64,000 bases of DNA, taken from contig CM053330.1 in assembly GCA_028583605.1 (NCBI GenBank), positions 26,925,233 through 26,989,232 on the forward strand, written 5' to 3'. This DNA comes from Dastarcus helophoroides. Lineage: Eukaryota; Arthropoda; Insecta; Coleoptera; Bothrideridae. The notes under the pieces were generated by a model, which did not search any database, had not been told where the DNA came from, and worked only from the letters and a program-made list of their open reading frames with translations. This document shows, piece by piece, positions 34,275-46,784 of this stretch (positions are counted from its first letter, which is position 1; each line of letters begins with the position of its first letter). The position numbers and the translations under genes were made by a program.

Positions 34275-34327
34275 TTAAAATTTCAACGTTTCGGACAATA
34301 TTATTCTCTGCCCGTCGTCAGAAAATC
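34275..34327 (-). ncRNA. Penelope-type hammerhead motif, second subfamily
   Basis: On the minus strand: stem I strand GAUUUU, core CUGACGA (34321 down to 34315), stem II GGGCA...UGUCC around an 11-12-nt AU-rich loop, core GAAA (34292-34289), short stem III ACGU with U at the cleavage position, then GAAAUU pairing back to stem I with wobbles. All consensus core bases are present. The sequence differs from the 1971/2615 motifs, so this is another element family. No Penelope protein is visible nearby. Confidence 0.6.
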
Positions 34328-34329
34328 AA

Positions 34330-35375
34330 TTCAAATTTCTTCCCCTACAATTTGTGTATGCTGTATGAAAAAAAAAAGGAGTATTTCTACTCATAATGTC
34401 ACTCATATGCGACAAGAGTTAACTTAATGTGAAAAGAAAAATAAACGAAAAAAAATGCAATTTTTTTTAAAAGTTGTAACAGCAACCCTTAGAAAGTTTA
34501 TATCGGGTTAAAGATAATTAAAATTTCATTTAAAATTTTTTAGTAAATTTTGTATTTGCAAACCTCCATCACTCTTTATAACTAAAAAATATAAAACAAC
34601 ATCTTAATGGTCTATGGTAACTAAAAGACTATCAATGATTGTTTATGTTGCAAATTGGTTAATATTACATGATTCTGAGTGTTTACAAATCGCTGAATCG
34701 GAGTCTTGTCTCTGGATTTATGATCCTCTGTTAGGAAAATATCCCCTCAAAACCCCCAAAAACAGTTTATTATTTTGTTGCATTGTTATAGGGCTATCCT
34801 AATATGCAAAAATATACAGGGTGTTCTATTTAAAAAAAGTAAGTTTATATCAACAGTCTATATATGATCAGTGTAATAAAATGAAAATAATTTTGAAATG
34901 TGCGCCCTACAGATGTAAACCACTAGACAAAATTTCATTTTGATATCTTTTCAGGCTTAGAAGTTATCCTTCGTCCACACACTAATAGCGGACCCTGTAT
35001 AATTTAAACTTGAAAAAAGCTTCAAATTTAAAATATTTCTAATAATATGGCCACCTACTGTGCTATGGTATCATGAAAGTAAATTAGGTAGGAGATTTGA
35101 TTTAAAATAAAATTATTAGTAGGATATAATTTGTTGTAATTCTGGCAGCCTTTATAAATTATCAAATGTTGAAAATTAACACAGCTTGATGATGAAATAT
35201 TACAGAAAATGTAGCATACTCAGAAATACTGACGTAAGTTATTCTGAATAAAAATACTAAGAACGACATTATTCACCCGTGCAAACGCGGAGCAGGTCGC
35301 TAGTAATAAGTAAAATTAAAAACATTGCTTGTAAATACGAATGTATTCGTTAATTTGTGCACATGTAATTAAAAG
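34330..35375. other. No recognised gene; possible MITE end
   Basis: The acagggtgttctattt sequence near 34815 resembles ends at 12764 and 44735, but I could not find a partner end. Otherwise nothing. Confidence 0.4.
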
Positions 35376-35377
35376 TA

Positions 35378-35561
35378 GAGTTGAAACCGGATATAACGAC
35401 ATTGAAGGGACCACAAACTACGGACGCTGTGACTGGTAGTTGTTATAAGCAATATAACTGGCAGTACAGTTAGCTTTTAAAATAATCGCCGGGACGTTGC
35501 CATTTAGTCGTAATAACAGATGCGTCGTTGTAAACGATGTCGTTATATCCGGTTTTGACTG
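35378..35561. mobile_element. pogo/Tigger-type MITE (184 bp)
   Basis: TA (35376-35377), then GAGTTGAAACCGGATATAAC at the left, against CAGTCAAAACCGGATATAAC (reverse complement) at the right followed by TA (35562-35563). The inverted repeats share about 25 of 29 positions. No coding content. TA duplication and CAGT-like end fit the Tc1/mariner/pogo superfamily. Confidence 0.88.
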
Positions 35562-36046
35562 TATATCTAAAAGTAAAGTGAAATTCATTTTCGTCTTTAG
35601 TAAGCAATTTCTCAAATAAAAAAAAATCAAGAAAGGACGATGCCGATGACCTTAACAATATGTAGAAACTTTTTTTAAATAAGCCGGTTAAGAAGAGTAT
35701 ACTGTAGGTGACATAAATTAATAGTCAATCGTATCAGTATTTTTTTAAATTTCATCCTCTAAGTGTACGTCACTTTTGAAGTTAGAAACGTGGAAGTTGC
35801 TATTCAAATTTTTGAAGAGTTTCGAAAATAATTGCATAAAAAAGTACATTTTGACTGATTTAAAGTTTGTTATCAAAAGGAAAGTATCGCGAAGGAAGGA
35901 GAAAGATATTTAAGACACCCAGAGGAAAAAGGAATGCAAAGGCGGAGTAAATTACCCAATAATTAATCTTAATACTTAATATATGTGTATACATATACAT
36001 AAGTGAGGTGCATAATACATAAAAGATACACAAAAGGAGTGAGGAA

Positions 36047-38700
36047 ATGGGAAGCGCACTCCTGATAGTAGAAATGATCATAGATGGTAAAATTGTTACC
36101 ATTTTAGCTGCATACGGGCCGAATGATGATGAAAAAACAGAGGAAAAAGATAAATTCTGGGAATTAATGAACCAAATAACAGAGACAGCCAAGGGAAATA
36201 TATACGTACCAGGAGATCTTAAGGAAAGAGTAGGAAAAGAGGGAATAACGTTTGGAGTAGTAGGAAAACACGGTGAAGATAAGAAGAACAATAACAGGCT
36301 AAGATTAATAGAATACTGCAAAATGAACAACCTAATAGTTTTCAAGAGCTTCTACAAAGACAAAGATATCTACAAATATACCTGGCAAGGTAAAAACAAC
36401 ACAGAAAAGTTTATAATTGATTATATTTTTGTGGAAAAGGACAATAGAAAAGTAGTAAAATATGTCAGAGCAAGACGAGGATCAGAAATAAATACGGATC
36501 ACTACATGACAATTGCTAAACTAAAATCAACAAATAAGAAAAACGATAGCATTGACACAAATGGAACAAGACAAACAAATTATGTAACAATAAAAGTACA
36601 TAAATTGAGGAAAGAAAAGGTTAAAATAAATTATAAGCAACTCACAGAAAATATGTAAACAAACAAAGATGTAAATAACAAAAAAAAAGTGGCAGAACTC
36701 TGGAGATACTTTAAAATAAACATTTTAGAAGGAGCAAAACGGTCATGTGGTGTATTACAGGTAAATAAGAATAAGAAACAAACCTCTTGGTGGAACCAAG
36801 AGATAAATCGAGAAATAAAAGATAAAAAAGAAAAATGGAAAAATTATTTAAAACACAGAACAGAAGAAAATTATTCAGAATATAAGGAACAAAGGTTGAT
36901 AGTGAAAAATAAGGTGAAACAAGAAAAACAAAAAACTGGGAAAAGTTAGGTAAAAAATTGGAAGAAAATAGCAAGGATAACCAAAAACTATTCTATAAAA
37001 CAATTAAGAACATGAGAGGGGGGAAACAGGGAACACCACAACCGGTAAAGATGAGAGAGGAGATATATTAACGGACGATATTGAAGTAACAAATAGATGG
37101 AAAAAATATTTTCAAGATTTATTGCAAATAACACTACATGAAGAAGAAGAAGTAGAAGATACAGATTGCATAATCGAAGAACAAGAAATAGAAGAAGTCT
37201 TTAAATTGGAATATATTGCAGAAGCAATTCAGTCGCTTAAAAATGGGAAAGCCCCAGGATACGATAAAATAACATCAGAAATGTTAAAAGAAGAGAAAGT
37301 GCAAAAGAATTATTACTAAAAATATGTAATAGCGCATGGAGAGAAGAAAAAATACCAGAAGATTGGCAAAGAGGCATAATATTACCCATTCATAAAACAG
37401 GAGATAGAAGAGAATGCACTAATTACGGGGGAATAACAATACTAAGCACAGCTCGGAAAGTATATGAAAAAATGTTAGAAAAAAAAATAAAATTATATAC
37501 AGAACCAAACCTAGACGAAGCACAAGTGGATTTCGAATAGGAAGAAGCGTACATAATCATATACTCACAATAAAACAGATAATAGAAAAAACTCGACTTA
37601 GCATAACAAAAGCATACTTTGAATTCATCGACCTGGAAAAAGCTTGCGATAGGGTTGATCGTAAGAAAATATAGAACATCTTACAAGAAATGAGCATAAA
37701 TAGAAAATTAATATGAGCAATAAAAAGTATATACAAGAACCTAAATCAAGTAATTAAAGATAATAAAACATTCGAAACAAATAGTACTTTAAGACAGGGA
37801 GGTGCTCTAAGCCCCGCGCTGTTCGAAATTTTTATGGATCACTTAATCAAAGAAAGTAAACAAGACACGCAAGAGTTCCACGTGGGAATGAGGAAACTAC
37901 AACCAGTAAAAATTATACAATGCGCATTTGCAGACGACTTACTAATAATGACTAATACAGAATGAGGATTGCAGAATAACATAAATACATGAAACAGAAT
38001 ATTGGAAAAAACGGAATGAAAATAAACACCAAAAAAAGCAAAGTAATGTTGATAGCAATGAGACAAGAAAAGATTAACATAAAGATACAAAATAGCGATA
38101 TCGAACAGGTGACACAATTCAAATATCTTGGAACAATAATAGACAGCAATGGAAGCCAAGAAAGGGACATAATGAAGAGAACACAAGAAGCCATAAACAC
38201 ATACCATCTACTAAAAGACGGATTTATCAGCAAGAAGAAAATTTCGAAGAAAACAAAAATAACAATATTTCATACAATTTTCAGACCTATACTCACGTAT
38301 GGAAGCGAAACATGGATACTGGAGAAAACAATGAAAAATAGAATGCAGGCCATAGAAATGAAATACCTATGAACAGTCAAAGGAATCACAAGAAGAGATA
38401 AAATTAGGAACACGGACATAAGAGCAGAACTAGAAACAAAACCAATATTAGAATATGTTGAACAAAGGCAATTGGCATGGTGGGGACACTTACAACGAAT
38501 GGAGAATAGCAGATTATAAAAAGAGTATGGGAGGCAAAGCCAGCCATCAAAAGGGATAGCGGCAGACCGAAAGAAACCTGGAACAACAGAATAGGAAAAA
38601 TACTCAGAAGAAAGAAACAAACTACAACATAGGCAAAACAATTAGCACAAGATAGAAGAAAAGAGTGGAAAAAATTCCTAGAAAACGTATAAAGGAAAAG
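36047..38700 (+). pseudogene. Non-LTR retroelement with endonuclease and RT, broken
   Basis: The first readable piece (36047-36655) is the C-terminal part of an APE-type endonuclease: TILAAYGPNDDEKTEEKD, GDLKERVGK where the family has GDFNARVG, FIIDYIFVEKDN, and TDHYMTIAKL where SDHxxV is usual. A linker with WWNQEINREIKDKKEKW follows (36689-36949). RT blocks are LKNGKAPGYDKITSEMLK (37236), WQRGIILPIHKTGDRRECTN and YGGITIL (37360-37440), FIDLEKACDRVD (motif A, 37625), LRQGGALSPALFEIFMDHL (37790), and CAFADDLLIM (catalytic box, 37925). The thumb and tail (KTKKSKVMLI, FKYLGTIIDSNGS, LTYGSETWILEK, LAWWGHLQRM) run to about 38520. Stops and frameshifts throughout. This domain order fits RTE/craniofacial-development-protein-2-like insect elements. 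The sequence is markedly A-rich on the coding strand. Confidence 0.9.
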
Positions 38701-38704
38701 AAAA

Positions 38705-41215
38705 AGCTATTATTATTAATCCCGACACCGAAAGGGAGATTGAAAGAAAACATATTTTTTAATGTGGGACGTTTTTTCATAGGAAGCAAAAAGTTTTAAC
38801 AAATGAATGCGCTTTACTGAGGCTGATCAATCTTTTCTTGTTAAAAACACCCACAAGGTGTAAACAACTAAATCAATTATCATTTAATCTAAAAAGGATT
38901 TTGAATGATGCTTAATGCTTAATCAACATTTTGTTTTTTTTTAAATAAAAATAAAAAATAGTGAATTTATTTGAAACATGAATGCTGTCTAAAGAGGTTA
39001 ACTTTCTTGCCAAATTACACAAAGAATATAAAAAAAATGACTTGAACCGATTGAGCAACTATGTTTTTGAGCTAAAACGAAATTGAGTAAAAGTAAACTT
39101 TGAACTTTCGCTACATTCGCAAAAACAAGACATTCGAAACGGTTTATGATGAAATTTATGACATCCGTGCAGTAGGTCCGCGATTTAATACCCGCCTTCG
39201 TTAATATGCTAATTTATTTACACGTCTGCCGACTTATTTTTATCATATATATGGTGGTATTTACGTATTTTTATATATTTTCCTTTGGACCATAAAAGTC
39301 AACTGAATACATAAATACGCAATATCGTAAAATTTCACTAAAATAAACTGGATATCGTCCATCCTCATCTCACTATGGAATATATTTTTCTTTGATATCT
39401 TCCATCGACGTTTATTTTTACAATTGCGCCATTAATTCTAAGCTAAAATGGAGCAGATGATTTCGAAAAAAAATTAATGTAATAACCGAATCAAAATATC
39501 GATTCCAGATAAACTTAATTTGGAGGAATGATACCAATAAACGATCGCTTTAAGTAAATAAAAGTTGAAAGGAATAAGTGTTTGGTTTGCAACAGTTCTA
39601 GAGTTTATAATCCTGAAAGAAGTTTACAAATCAACTTCAAGGAAAAGTTTCACTCCAATGTCGAAATAAGATGTAATGTTTCGAGAAAATATAAAGTTAA
39701 AATTCTAAAATTTGGAAAAAATATTTGAGTTTTTGAAAATACCGAAACGAATTTTTTTATAAAATTACAACAATTCTAAATTTAAAAAAAAATGTCGAAG
39801 CAAAGCTAATAATTTGGAAAAACTTTTGAAAAAGTGTGACATTTTTTAATAGGAGTCGATAATTTAACAAAAACTTGGAATTAGAAAATACCGTTTCAGA
39901 TTTTTTAATTAAATGGCTGTGTACATTCAACCCCTTAAATAATAAGCTTCTTCTAACAACAAACGATAATAAATTATCTGGTTTCGTTATGAAAACTAAT
40001 TTAAGAAACCGAGCCCTCTTTTTTCTTGACAAATTGAGAATATTCCCTCGGTTTAAAGACAAAAATAATTTTAGGGGTTTTACATAACTTTGCCATTTTC
40101 CGAGCCTTTCATTAATTAAAATGAAAATTGATTTTATCTGTTTAGCCCACTGCCAGTGAGAAATTAATATTTCTTTGTATAATTACGCCCTACTTCGTTC
40201 TCGAGGGGAAAATTCCCTATTTACTGCGTTCTAATTCAATTTGATAACTCGATCTAACCTTTTTTAATACTTTTAAAGTAGCATTCGAGACGTTTATTTA
40301 CATAAATACAGATTACCAGGATAAATTTAGCTTAATTATTCTTTTATTAAAGTCTCTAACAAATTTACAAGAGGATAAAGTAAACTTTGATTTCTATAAA
40401 TGTTTTTTTTTCAATCCAGGATATTACTTTTAATTTTGTTTCTTTACCTGTTTTTCCATTATAATTAATATTTATAGCTCTTAATTTGTGAAATTCTTAA
40501 ATTTTGATTTAAAATACAGGATGATTTATTTTTTGGCATATATTTAACTTTATGCAGGGTGTTCTTAAAACGGTGTACGAAATGAAATTTTATTTTTTTT
40601 AATGGAGCACCAAGTACATTTTTGCATATTTGGGTAGAGCTTTTTTTCACCAAACAGAGATATGGATTTTATGGGGCTATCGCTAATGCTAAGAAATATA
40701 CAACCAAAAGAAAATAATATCGGATATTAAATCATTTAAATTTAGACTTGTGAATAGCAATAACTTTGAACATTTACAATCGTTAATTTAAGTCGTTCTA
40801 TTTTAAATTTGTTAACATTTTTTTTTATTTTGCCAGCGTTTCATCGCAGAACAACTAAAATATTTTTATAATTTTATCTTCAAGTTAACAACAGCTCTTT
40901 TAATTTTGCGATTTTTTTCATATTTATATTTATTAATAATTTAATAAAAAATTGCAGAATAACGTATTGAACCGTATGTAGCCATATTTGTGTCTACATT
41001 TATTTATTTTCCAAATATCCATTTAACTCTCAATGGCATCGAAAGCTATTTTACTGGTACTGCAATTAAAATGATTTCAACACTAGCAAAACAAAACGAA
41101 ACAAAGAAAATAGTTAAGAAAATTAAAATTAAATAATTTAGTATCACCTAAATCTTCAAAATAACCGTCATTCACAAGTCAAAGTTACTTATCAGTTATT
41201 ATTGACATTTTAAGT
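38705..41215. other. No recognised gene; quasi-repeat at 39640-39900
   Basis: AT-rich DNA. 39640-39900 has the aaaatttgg / gaaaaat quasi-repeat. Around 40510-40640 there are phrases (caggatgatt, gcagggtgttctt) like transposon ends, but no element could be bounded. Confidence 0.45.
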
Positions 41216-41218
41216 ACA

Positions 41219-41352
41219 TGCGACCTTATTATGTCGTGCGTCCAATTTGCTCTCCGACCATTTGTCACAACGTCCTTGTTTTACGCGACCAAATGTCTGC
41301 GTCCTTTTGTCGCGCGTCCACTTGTCCGCGACCCTTTGTCGTAGAACCACTT
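41219..41352 (+). repeat. Minisatellite, about 16-bp unit GCGNCCNNTTTGTC
   Basis: About eight imperfect units in a row: gcgacc...tatgtc, gcgtccaatttgctc, ccgaccatttgtc, acgtccttgttttac, gcgaccaaatgtc, gcgtccttttgtc, gcgtccacttgtc, gcgaccctttgtc. The units alternate gcgacc and gcgtcc. It is much more GC-rich than its surroundings and sits directly before the broken gene at 41355. Confidence 0.82.
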
Positions 41353-41354
41353 AA

Positions 41355-42080
41355 CTGTGTTAAACATTTGAAGGCACCAAATTGGAAATTTGTGGTACTC
41401 GATAGGCAACTTCTTTTTTACCAAATCATCTGGAAACACAATAAATCCATAACTGAGATATTCAACACTTACGTGAGGTACTTTGGAAGTCACTATGGAG
41501 ACAATATTTTAATAATGTTTGATGGGTACCCCACAAATGATGTACAAAAAGTACCAAGAGTGCTGAAAGATTCTGATATCACAATATATGTATGTGCATG
41601 GAAGAGATAAATTCTACTGCTTGCTTAAGGAATACCCAAACTTAAAAATGTTTCAGTTTTTACACAGGCTGACACAAGCCCTTGCCAAAATAGTTAAGGC
41701 TAAAAAAAAATTCTCTGCAGCTGTATCGTATGTGGATGTGATATGGGTATCTAAATACTCGATAATTTACATTGCCACAACTTTGTCAACTCTGCCTCCA
41801 AAACTAAATTGAGCTTAACACGATTGCCGCCAACCACCATTCATTCCGGACTTATCATCCAGTTCAAACGTGGTTGGGGGTTGCAACAGATCCTGTGCAA
41901 TGGGGATGGAAAATGGAAACTTAGCAATCAAGACCTGACTCCCTTTACAACTTTAAAGAATCCAGCTTATTAGTTAAGTTGATTTCAGGCATCTACAAAA
42001 AAAGACTGCTGGAGATCTTGCAGCTGCAGAAAGTGGAGCTGAAGTTCTCTAATCTGCAAACACTTCTGTCGGCATTCTTG
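41355..42080 (+). pseudogene. Broken transposon-associated gene, FDGY...WGWK type
   Basis: The plus-strand frame at 41360-41610 reads WKFVVLDRQLLFYQIIWKHN, FNTYVRYFGSHYGDNILIMF then DGYPTNDVQK. This resembles a family of uncharacterised arthropod proteins found in repeat-rich DNA, with a 'LLHRVVW...YVxYV...HYG...VVFDGY' region. Further pieces in shifted frames at 41630-41730 (KMFQFLHRLTQALAKI) and 41830-41910 (AANHHSFRTYHPVQTWLGV, then QWGWKMET) match the later 'RxYxQVQxWLG...WGWK' part. The Cys-rich tail expected after WGWK is not preserved. The family's function is unknown to me; recognition is from memory of pattern, so moderate. Confidence 0.55.
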
Positions 42081-42379
42081 TACAAAGGTGTTTAACAATG
42101 ATAATAAAGAGAACGATACTTTTGGCATAATAGAAGAATAGTGAAATATGAAAATCTCTCTTCTACATCTGAGTCTTCTAGCAGAGTGCAGGAAGGTTTT
42201 TCACCCGTGGACAATTTAAATAAATGGAAGGGTAAAAATGTAAATCTCGGAGTGGTAATTATATTAAATAACAATATAATAAATTGATAATTCATAAAAA
42301 AGATATTTTATTTAAATAGTCAATAATTAAACCTTCCCGTATTAATGTTCTCACTATTATTTTACAACTAATAAAAGTG

Positions 42380-42380
<1 letters not shown>

Positions 42381-42464
<84 letters not shown>

Positions 42465-42476
42465 TATATTATTATT
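42381..42476. repeat. (TA)n microsatellite
   Basis: About 40 uninterrupted TA units from 42381, ending in attatattatatta at about 42459-42476. Confidence 0.98.
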
Positions 42477-42479
42477 TTG

Positions 42480-44035
42480 ATTTTTTTTCACTGCAAGTAT
42501 TCAAGCTTGTTTGCTATTAAGTTAGGAAAAAAACTTTATATACAAAAGTTGTAGTAAAGTTAATGCTCTTTATAATTGATAATGACTGTTGTTGCGCTAG
42601 ATTGCTTAAAACAAGTTATTCGGAAAAAACAAAAAAAAGTCCTAAATTTGCAGATTTTTTTTAACCTTATTAAGCACACGATTTTTAATACCGATAACTT
42701 GGTCTTTTTAACTCTACTTTATTCCAAGCAATATAAAAAAAATCTAAATTACCTAACCAAGGGGTAACATAAATAATATGACTGGTCTAAAACCTAATTC
42801 AAAAAGTTTTTTAGTGTTACTACAAATATGTAATACTTCTACTGTGTTCGCGCATGTAAGTTTATGTTTTGATTCTAATAGCTGCTTTGCAAAATTTGAT
42901 TTTTCTTAATGTTTATTTCTGAAGGCAGCAAGATATTCGCTGAATCTATTGTGAAAATTACGTGATGTTTGACCTATGTAGACAGCATTACAATAAAGTT
43001 TAATAGTTATGAATATTAAAGAATTTCACGAAGTAAGGATTGGAAACGTCAATCCTTTGTTTTTGATCAGAACTATATTCTAGGTCTTCTAAATCTAATT
43101 TTTCCAAATCCAGACTCAAATATTGTTTGTTACCAAGTTGCTTTGCAATCCAGAAGCAGCTTTTGTATTTCGTAATTTTTTTTTGAAATTCAAAACTTAA
43201 TTTCTGTAATCTGTAATTTTTGTAATCCAAATTTGAAGTCTAATTTTTTCGAGATACCTAACCAAATTTTGGTTGTTTTTGGTTTTTGGTTTAGGTATTT
43301 AAAACCTATTTTTACACTTTAATTATACCGAACTTAAAAATTAACGATTGATTCTTCTAGTAAATTTTTGTTAGTAGATGCATACAGCTGCATAAAGAAA
43401 ACTATTTGAAAAGAAGAAATGTTTCTAAAAACTAAAAAGAAGAGTAATTTGCCTGAAAATATGAATATTTCTAGAATAAATCCAAGAGTATATTTTTCCT
43501 ATTTGAAAGTTTATGATTTAATATTACTTTAGTACAAGGGTCCCACTCGTTTTTCTTAAACATAGAAATCGGATTTTAAACGGAAGTTTATCTCAGATTT
43601 CGCAATAAACACGGGAGTAAAATCTCCTGCATTGTTCAGCAACTTCACATTTACCACGATTCCCGTCTTTATGGAAGCTTTGAAAATTGCTTGATGAAAA
43701 GACTTATGAAACATTATTTTTCGTTTCAAAAACATCTTTCCTCGCTGTAAAGCGGCTTAAATAATAATTTATATACTAACAAAACCGAGTCTGGTGCAGT
43801 AAGGTCAAATACGGTCTGAATTCAAAATGAAGCGCATACAAAAAGGGGCCGCGATTCACATGAAAATTTCTATGCCTCATGCTAATGAAACTTCGCTCCA
43901 AAGACCACAATAGCGATATTACCGGTAATGTAAATCGAGTGTTTTTGATACCGCATCGGCTCTATTTACAGGTATGCAGCTTGTTCAAAGCGAACTTTTT
44001 ATTATTAATGAATAAATGCATTGGAACATTCTGCA
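42480..44035. other. No recognised feature
   Basis: AT-rich DNA without a defensible open frame, repeat pairing or transposon end. Confidence 0.45.
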
Positions 44036-44039
44036 TATA

Positions 44040-44925
44040 GGTTATAATAGAATCCTAGTACATCTTCTATTTTTTCTTTATTCATGAAGATACAATTTTC
44101 AAACTTTCTACATTTGATATACTTACGAAAAGTTAAGTTTTGACATAAAAATAACATTTCTACTGCAGTGTGACTTTCGCTAAAATTGATACCAACTTTT
44201 GATTTTGAAATTGAACACCCTGTATATTATTACATTTTCGGAATCTGCCCAATTTTCTGAATGCAATAGCATATAAGATACGTGTGTTTTAAAAGGATCG
44301 AACATTTTTTTGATCCCATTTTATTTTTCAACCTAGAAGGTCTTAACATTAACCGACCAAATTAACGCTGCAAAAATTTTATTAGTAAAACTAAAGGAAG
44401 AGACAATTTTTTTAAATTTGTTTTCCACAGGTATCTTGTGTGCTTATTGAATAAAACTACAAATAAATTGAAACCGAATATTTTGCATTTTTTGTTATGA
44501 TATAAAAACCATTTTTGTTAAATTTATCACGAGATAAAAAAATGAAATACTCCTTTTTTCACGTGATTTGATTTTTGTAGTGTTAATGTAGTCCATTAGA
44601 ATTAATTAGAATGGTCATCGCCTTCTAGGTTGAAAAATAAAACGAGAGTAAAACTAATTTCGATCCTTTAAAAATCACTTATTTTAGGTGCATTGTATTC
44701 AAAATATTGTGCAGATTCTAAAAATGTAATAATATACAGGATGTTCTATTCAAAAATCAAAAGCTGGTATCAGTTTAAGCGAAAGTGACAGCAATAAGAA
44801 TGACATTTTTGTATCAAAATTTGACATTTTATGGGCATCATCAACCGTAGCAAGTTTGAAAATTTTATCTTTATAAATAAAAAAATAGCGGGTGTACCAT
44901 GATCCTGTTGCACCCGATATATATT
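44040..44925. mobile_element. Family B foldback element, long copy
   Basis: Inverted arms of about 300 bp: 44040-44350 and 44578-44925. Shared marks include tattttttctttat / ataaataaaaaaata, aattttcaaactt / aagtttgaaaatttt, ccctgtatattattacattt / aatgtaataatatacagg, and tttttcaacctagaagg / ccttctaggttgaaaaa. The outermost right end reads, reverse-complemented, CGGGTGCAACAGGATCATGG, matching the 15277-15655 MITE. No coding content. Confidence 0.85.
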
Positions 44926-45122
44926 TTATTTTTTATGATAGATATTTAAACTTACAGTAAAAATAGTTATTATAAATTTTTGCTAAGATTAATAATAACG
45001 GAACTATGAGGACATAAATGTATATCCTAAGAATTCGAAAATTCATAATTAATTGCCTTGCTAGGCTACGGAAACAAATGTCAAAAGTATAATGTTCTCT
45101 GATCACGGATTATAGAACTAAG

Positions 45123-46116
45123 CAGTGGCGTGCATACAATAAAGGCAAAAATCAGAAAGGAAAATATAAATGCACACCTACTCGTAAATGAAATTAATTT
45201 TTCAGCAGACATAGTATTTCTTTTTCTTAATACTTTGCTTCCCTTTTCGACCACTAAAAAAAGAGGTACACATCTTTAAAATTAATTCAAGGTTATTGCA
45301 AAGTTAACACGAATACGGTAATATTCCAGTGAACAGTCACACTCCATCACAATATTCCTATGTAGGTGGCCCATAGGCAGATAACAACAATACCATGAGC
45401 GCTTACATGGAGAAGTAAAGGCAGCACCTTTTACGTGCTAATGTGTATGTGGCAGAGACATCTTTGTTACAGTGGACGTACATTAAAACTTTCTATTTCA
45501 GTAAATCCCCTAAATATTAATTTATAATGTTATTATGCAATTTGTTATTCTTGTCAACGTCTACGTTCCGAGTGTGTTTTGCAGTGTTTCTTTAGTACAA
45601 ACCGAATTCATTCGTTTTATTTTATTAACAGCTTTATTCAAGAGATTTAATATATACATAGTGTTGAACTGTTCTGTTAGTGTTACTTTATTGGACTGTT
45701 GGTGACGGTACAAAAATGCAGGAAAATGCGGCCATGGTGAAAACTGCTTACAGTGGCTAAAAAACTTTCATTGGTGTTCAAATCATTTCAAAATAAACAC
45801 GAAATTATCGCGATATGACGTATTATTCCTCCACTTAAACTTGTGATTGGTTATTTTAGTAAAAAAAGCTATGACAATTACAAATAGATTATTATTTTCA
45901 AAAGAAAAACATGCGTGAACTGAAAAGTTTAATTAATTCATAAAGTTTAGTTCCACTTTCAAACGTGCGAATAGGATGCTTGAAACGATTTTCTGCTCCG
46001 TAAGTAGACGATAATTTTTGCTACGTTACATTTACTCCAACCTTTACTTTTGTCTATATCGGAATCATTGGATATCTATTTGCCTATCTTGTATCAAATG
46101 GCACTGCGCGCCACTG
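45123..46116. mobile_element. Non-autonomous hAT element (994 bp) with 8-bp target duplication
   Basis: Ends CAGTGGCGTGCA and (reverse complement) CAGTGGCGCGCAG. Flanking 8-mers gaactaag (45115-45122) and gaactagg (46117-46124) differ at one position. No transposase frame in the interior. Confidence 0.87.
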
Positions 46117-46129
46117 GAACTAGGATAGT

Positions 46130-46780
46130 GCACGCTCGTAAAAAACGGTGTCAAAAAGCCTCTAGAGAATAATTGGTACCTTCTGATATCAGGAGTGATG
46201 GAATTCTACTACCCATGAGGAACGAACTAAATAAATATGGCTACTAAACAGCTGTTGAGAAATGCCAAAACTTGACGATTTCGTTTAATTTTACTGTCAT
46301 CTCTTAACGTGTTCATTCATATTTTTTATGAAAAAGATGCTGTAGGAGAAATCAAAAAAAAAATCAGATGGATTTTTATAGTCTTTCCACAGAATAACTG
46401 AGCTGCAATTACTATTATGTTGTATTGCTCCGTTGATTGATCAATGCCCACTGACATATGATTTTCAACGGGAGAGAGAAAAGAAATAGTTGAAGCTACT
46501 CCACTATCTAGAAGCATTTTGGTCAAATTTTTATACATGGCCAATAGCCGGCCATACACTAGCGGAATACTCGACGAATTGGATATGGCACATAAATCAG
46601 CGGATTTAACTTTGTGTGAATGGACAGGGCCGAGCCATAGACTAATCGGCAGACTTTATCTTGCATCGATTAAATATCTCAGTTAGTTGCCATTAAAGGT
46701 TTTGATTCGTTCTGACTTTGAAATCTTTTACTCAAAAATGCCAGATAACACAAGCCAAATCTCGAGTGCATGCAAACATA
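46130..46780. other. No recognised feature
   Basis: An antisense open frame at 46326-46559 (77 codons) has no recognisable motif. The DNA just left of 46785 may belong to the mariner-like fragment but cannot be read. Confidence 0.4.
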
Positions 46781-46784
46781 CCAT

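Noticed and set aside
35860..36345. 161-codon antisense frame
   Set aside because: It is opposite the endonuclease of the non-LTR element; hydrophobic runs come from the A-rich coding strand.
37839..38641. Antisense frames of 90-123 codons with membrane-like segments
   Set aside because: Shadows of the plus-strand RT C-terminal region; A-rich coding DNA gives Phe/Leu-rich antisense translation.
42381..42476. (TA)n run as promoter or origin
   Set aside because: A plain microsatellite; nothing nearby supports a regulatory role.
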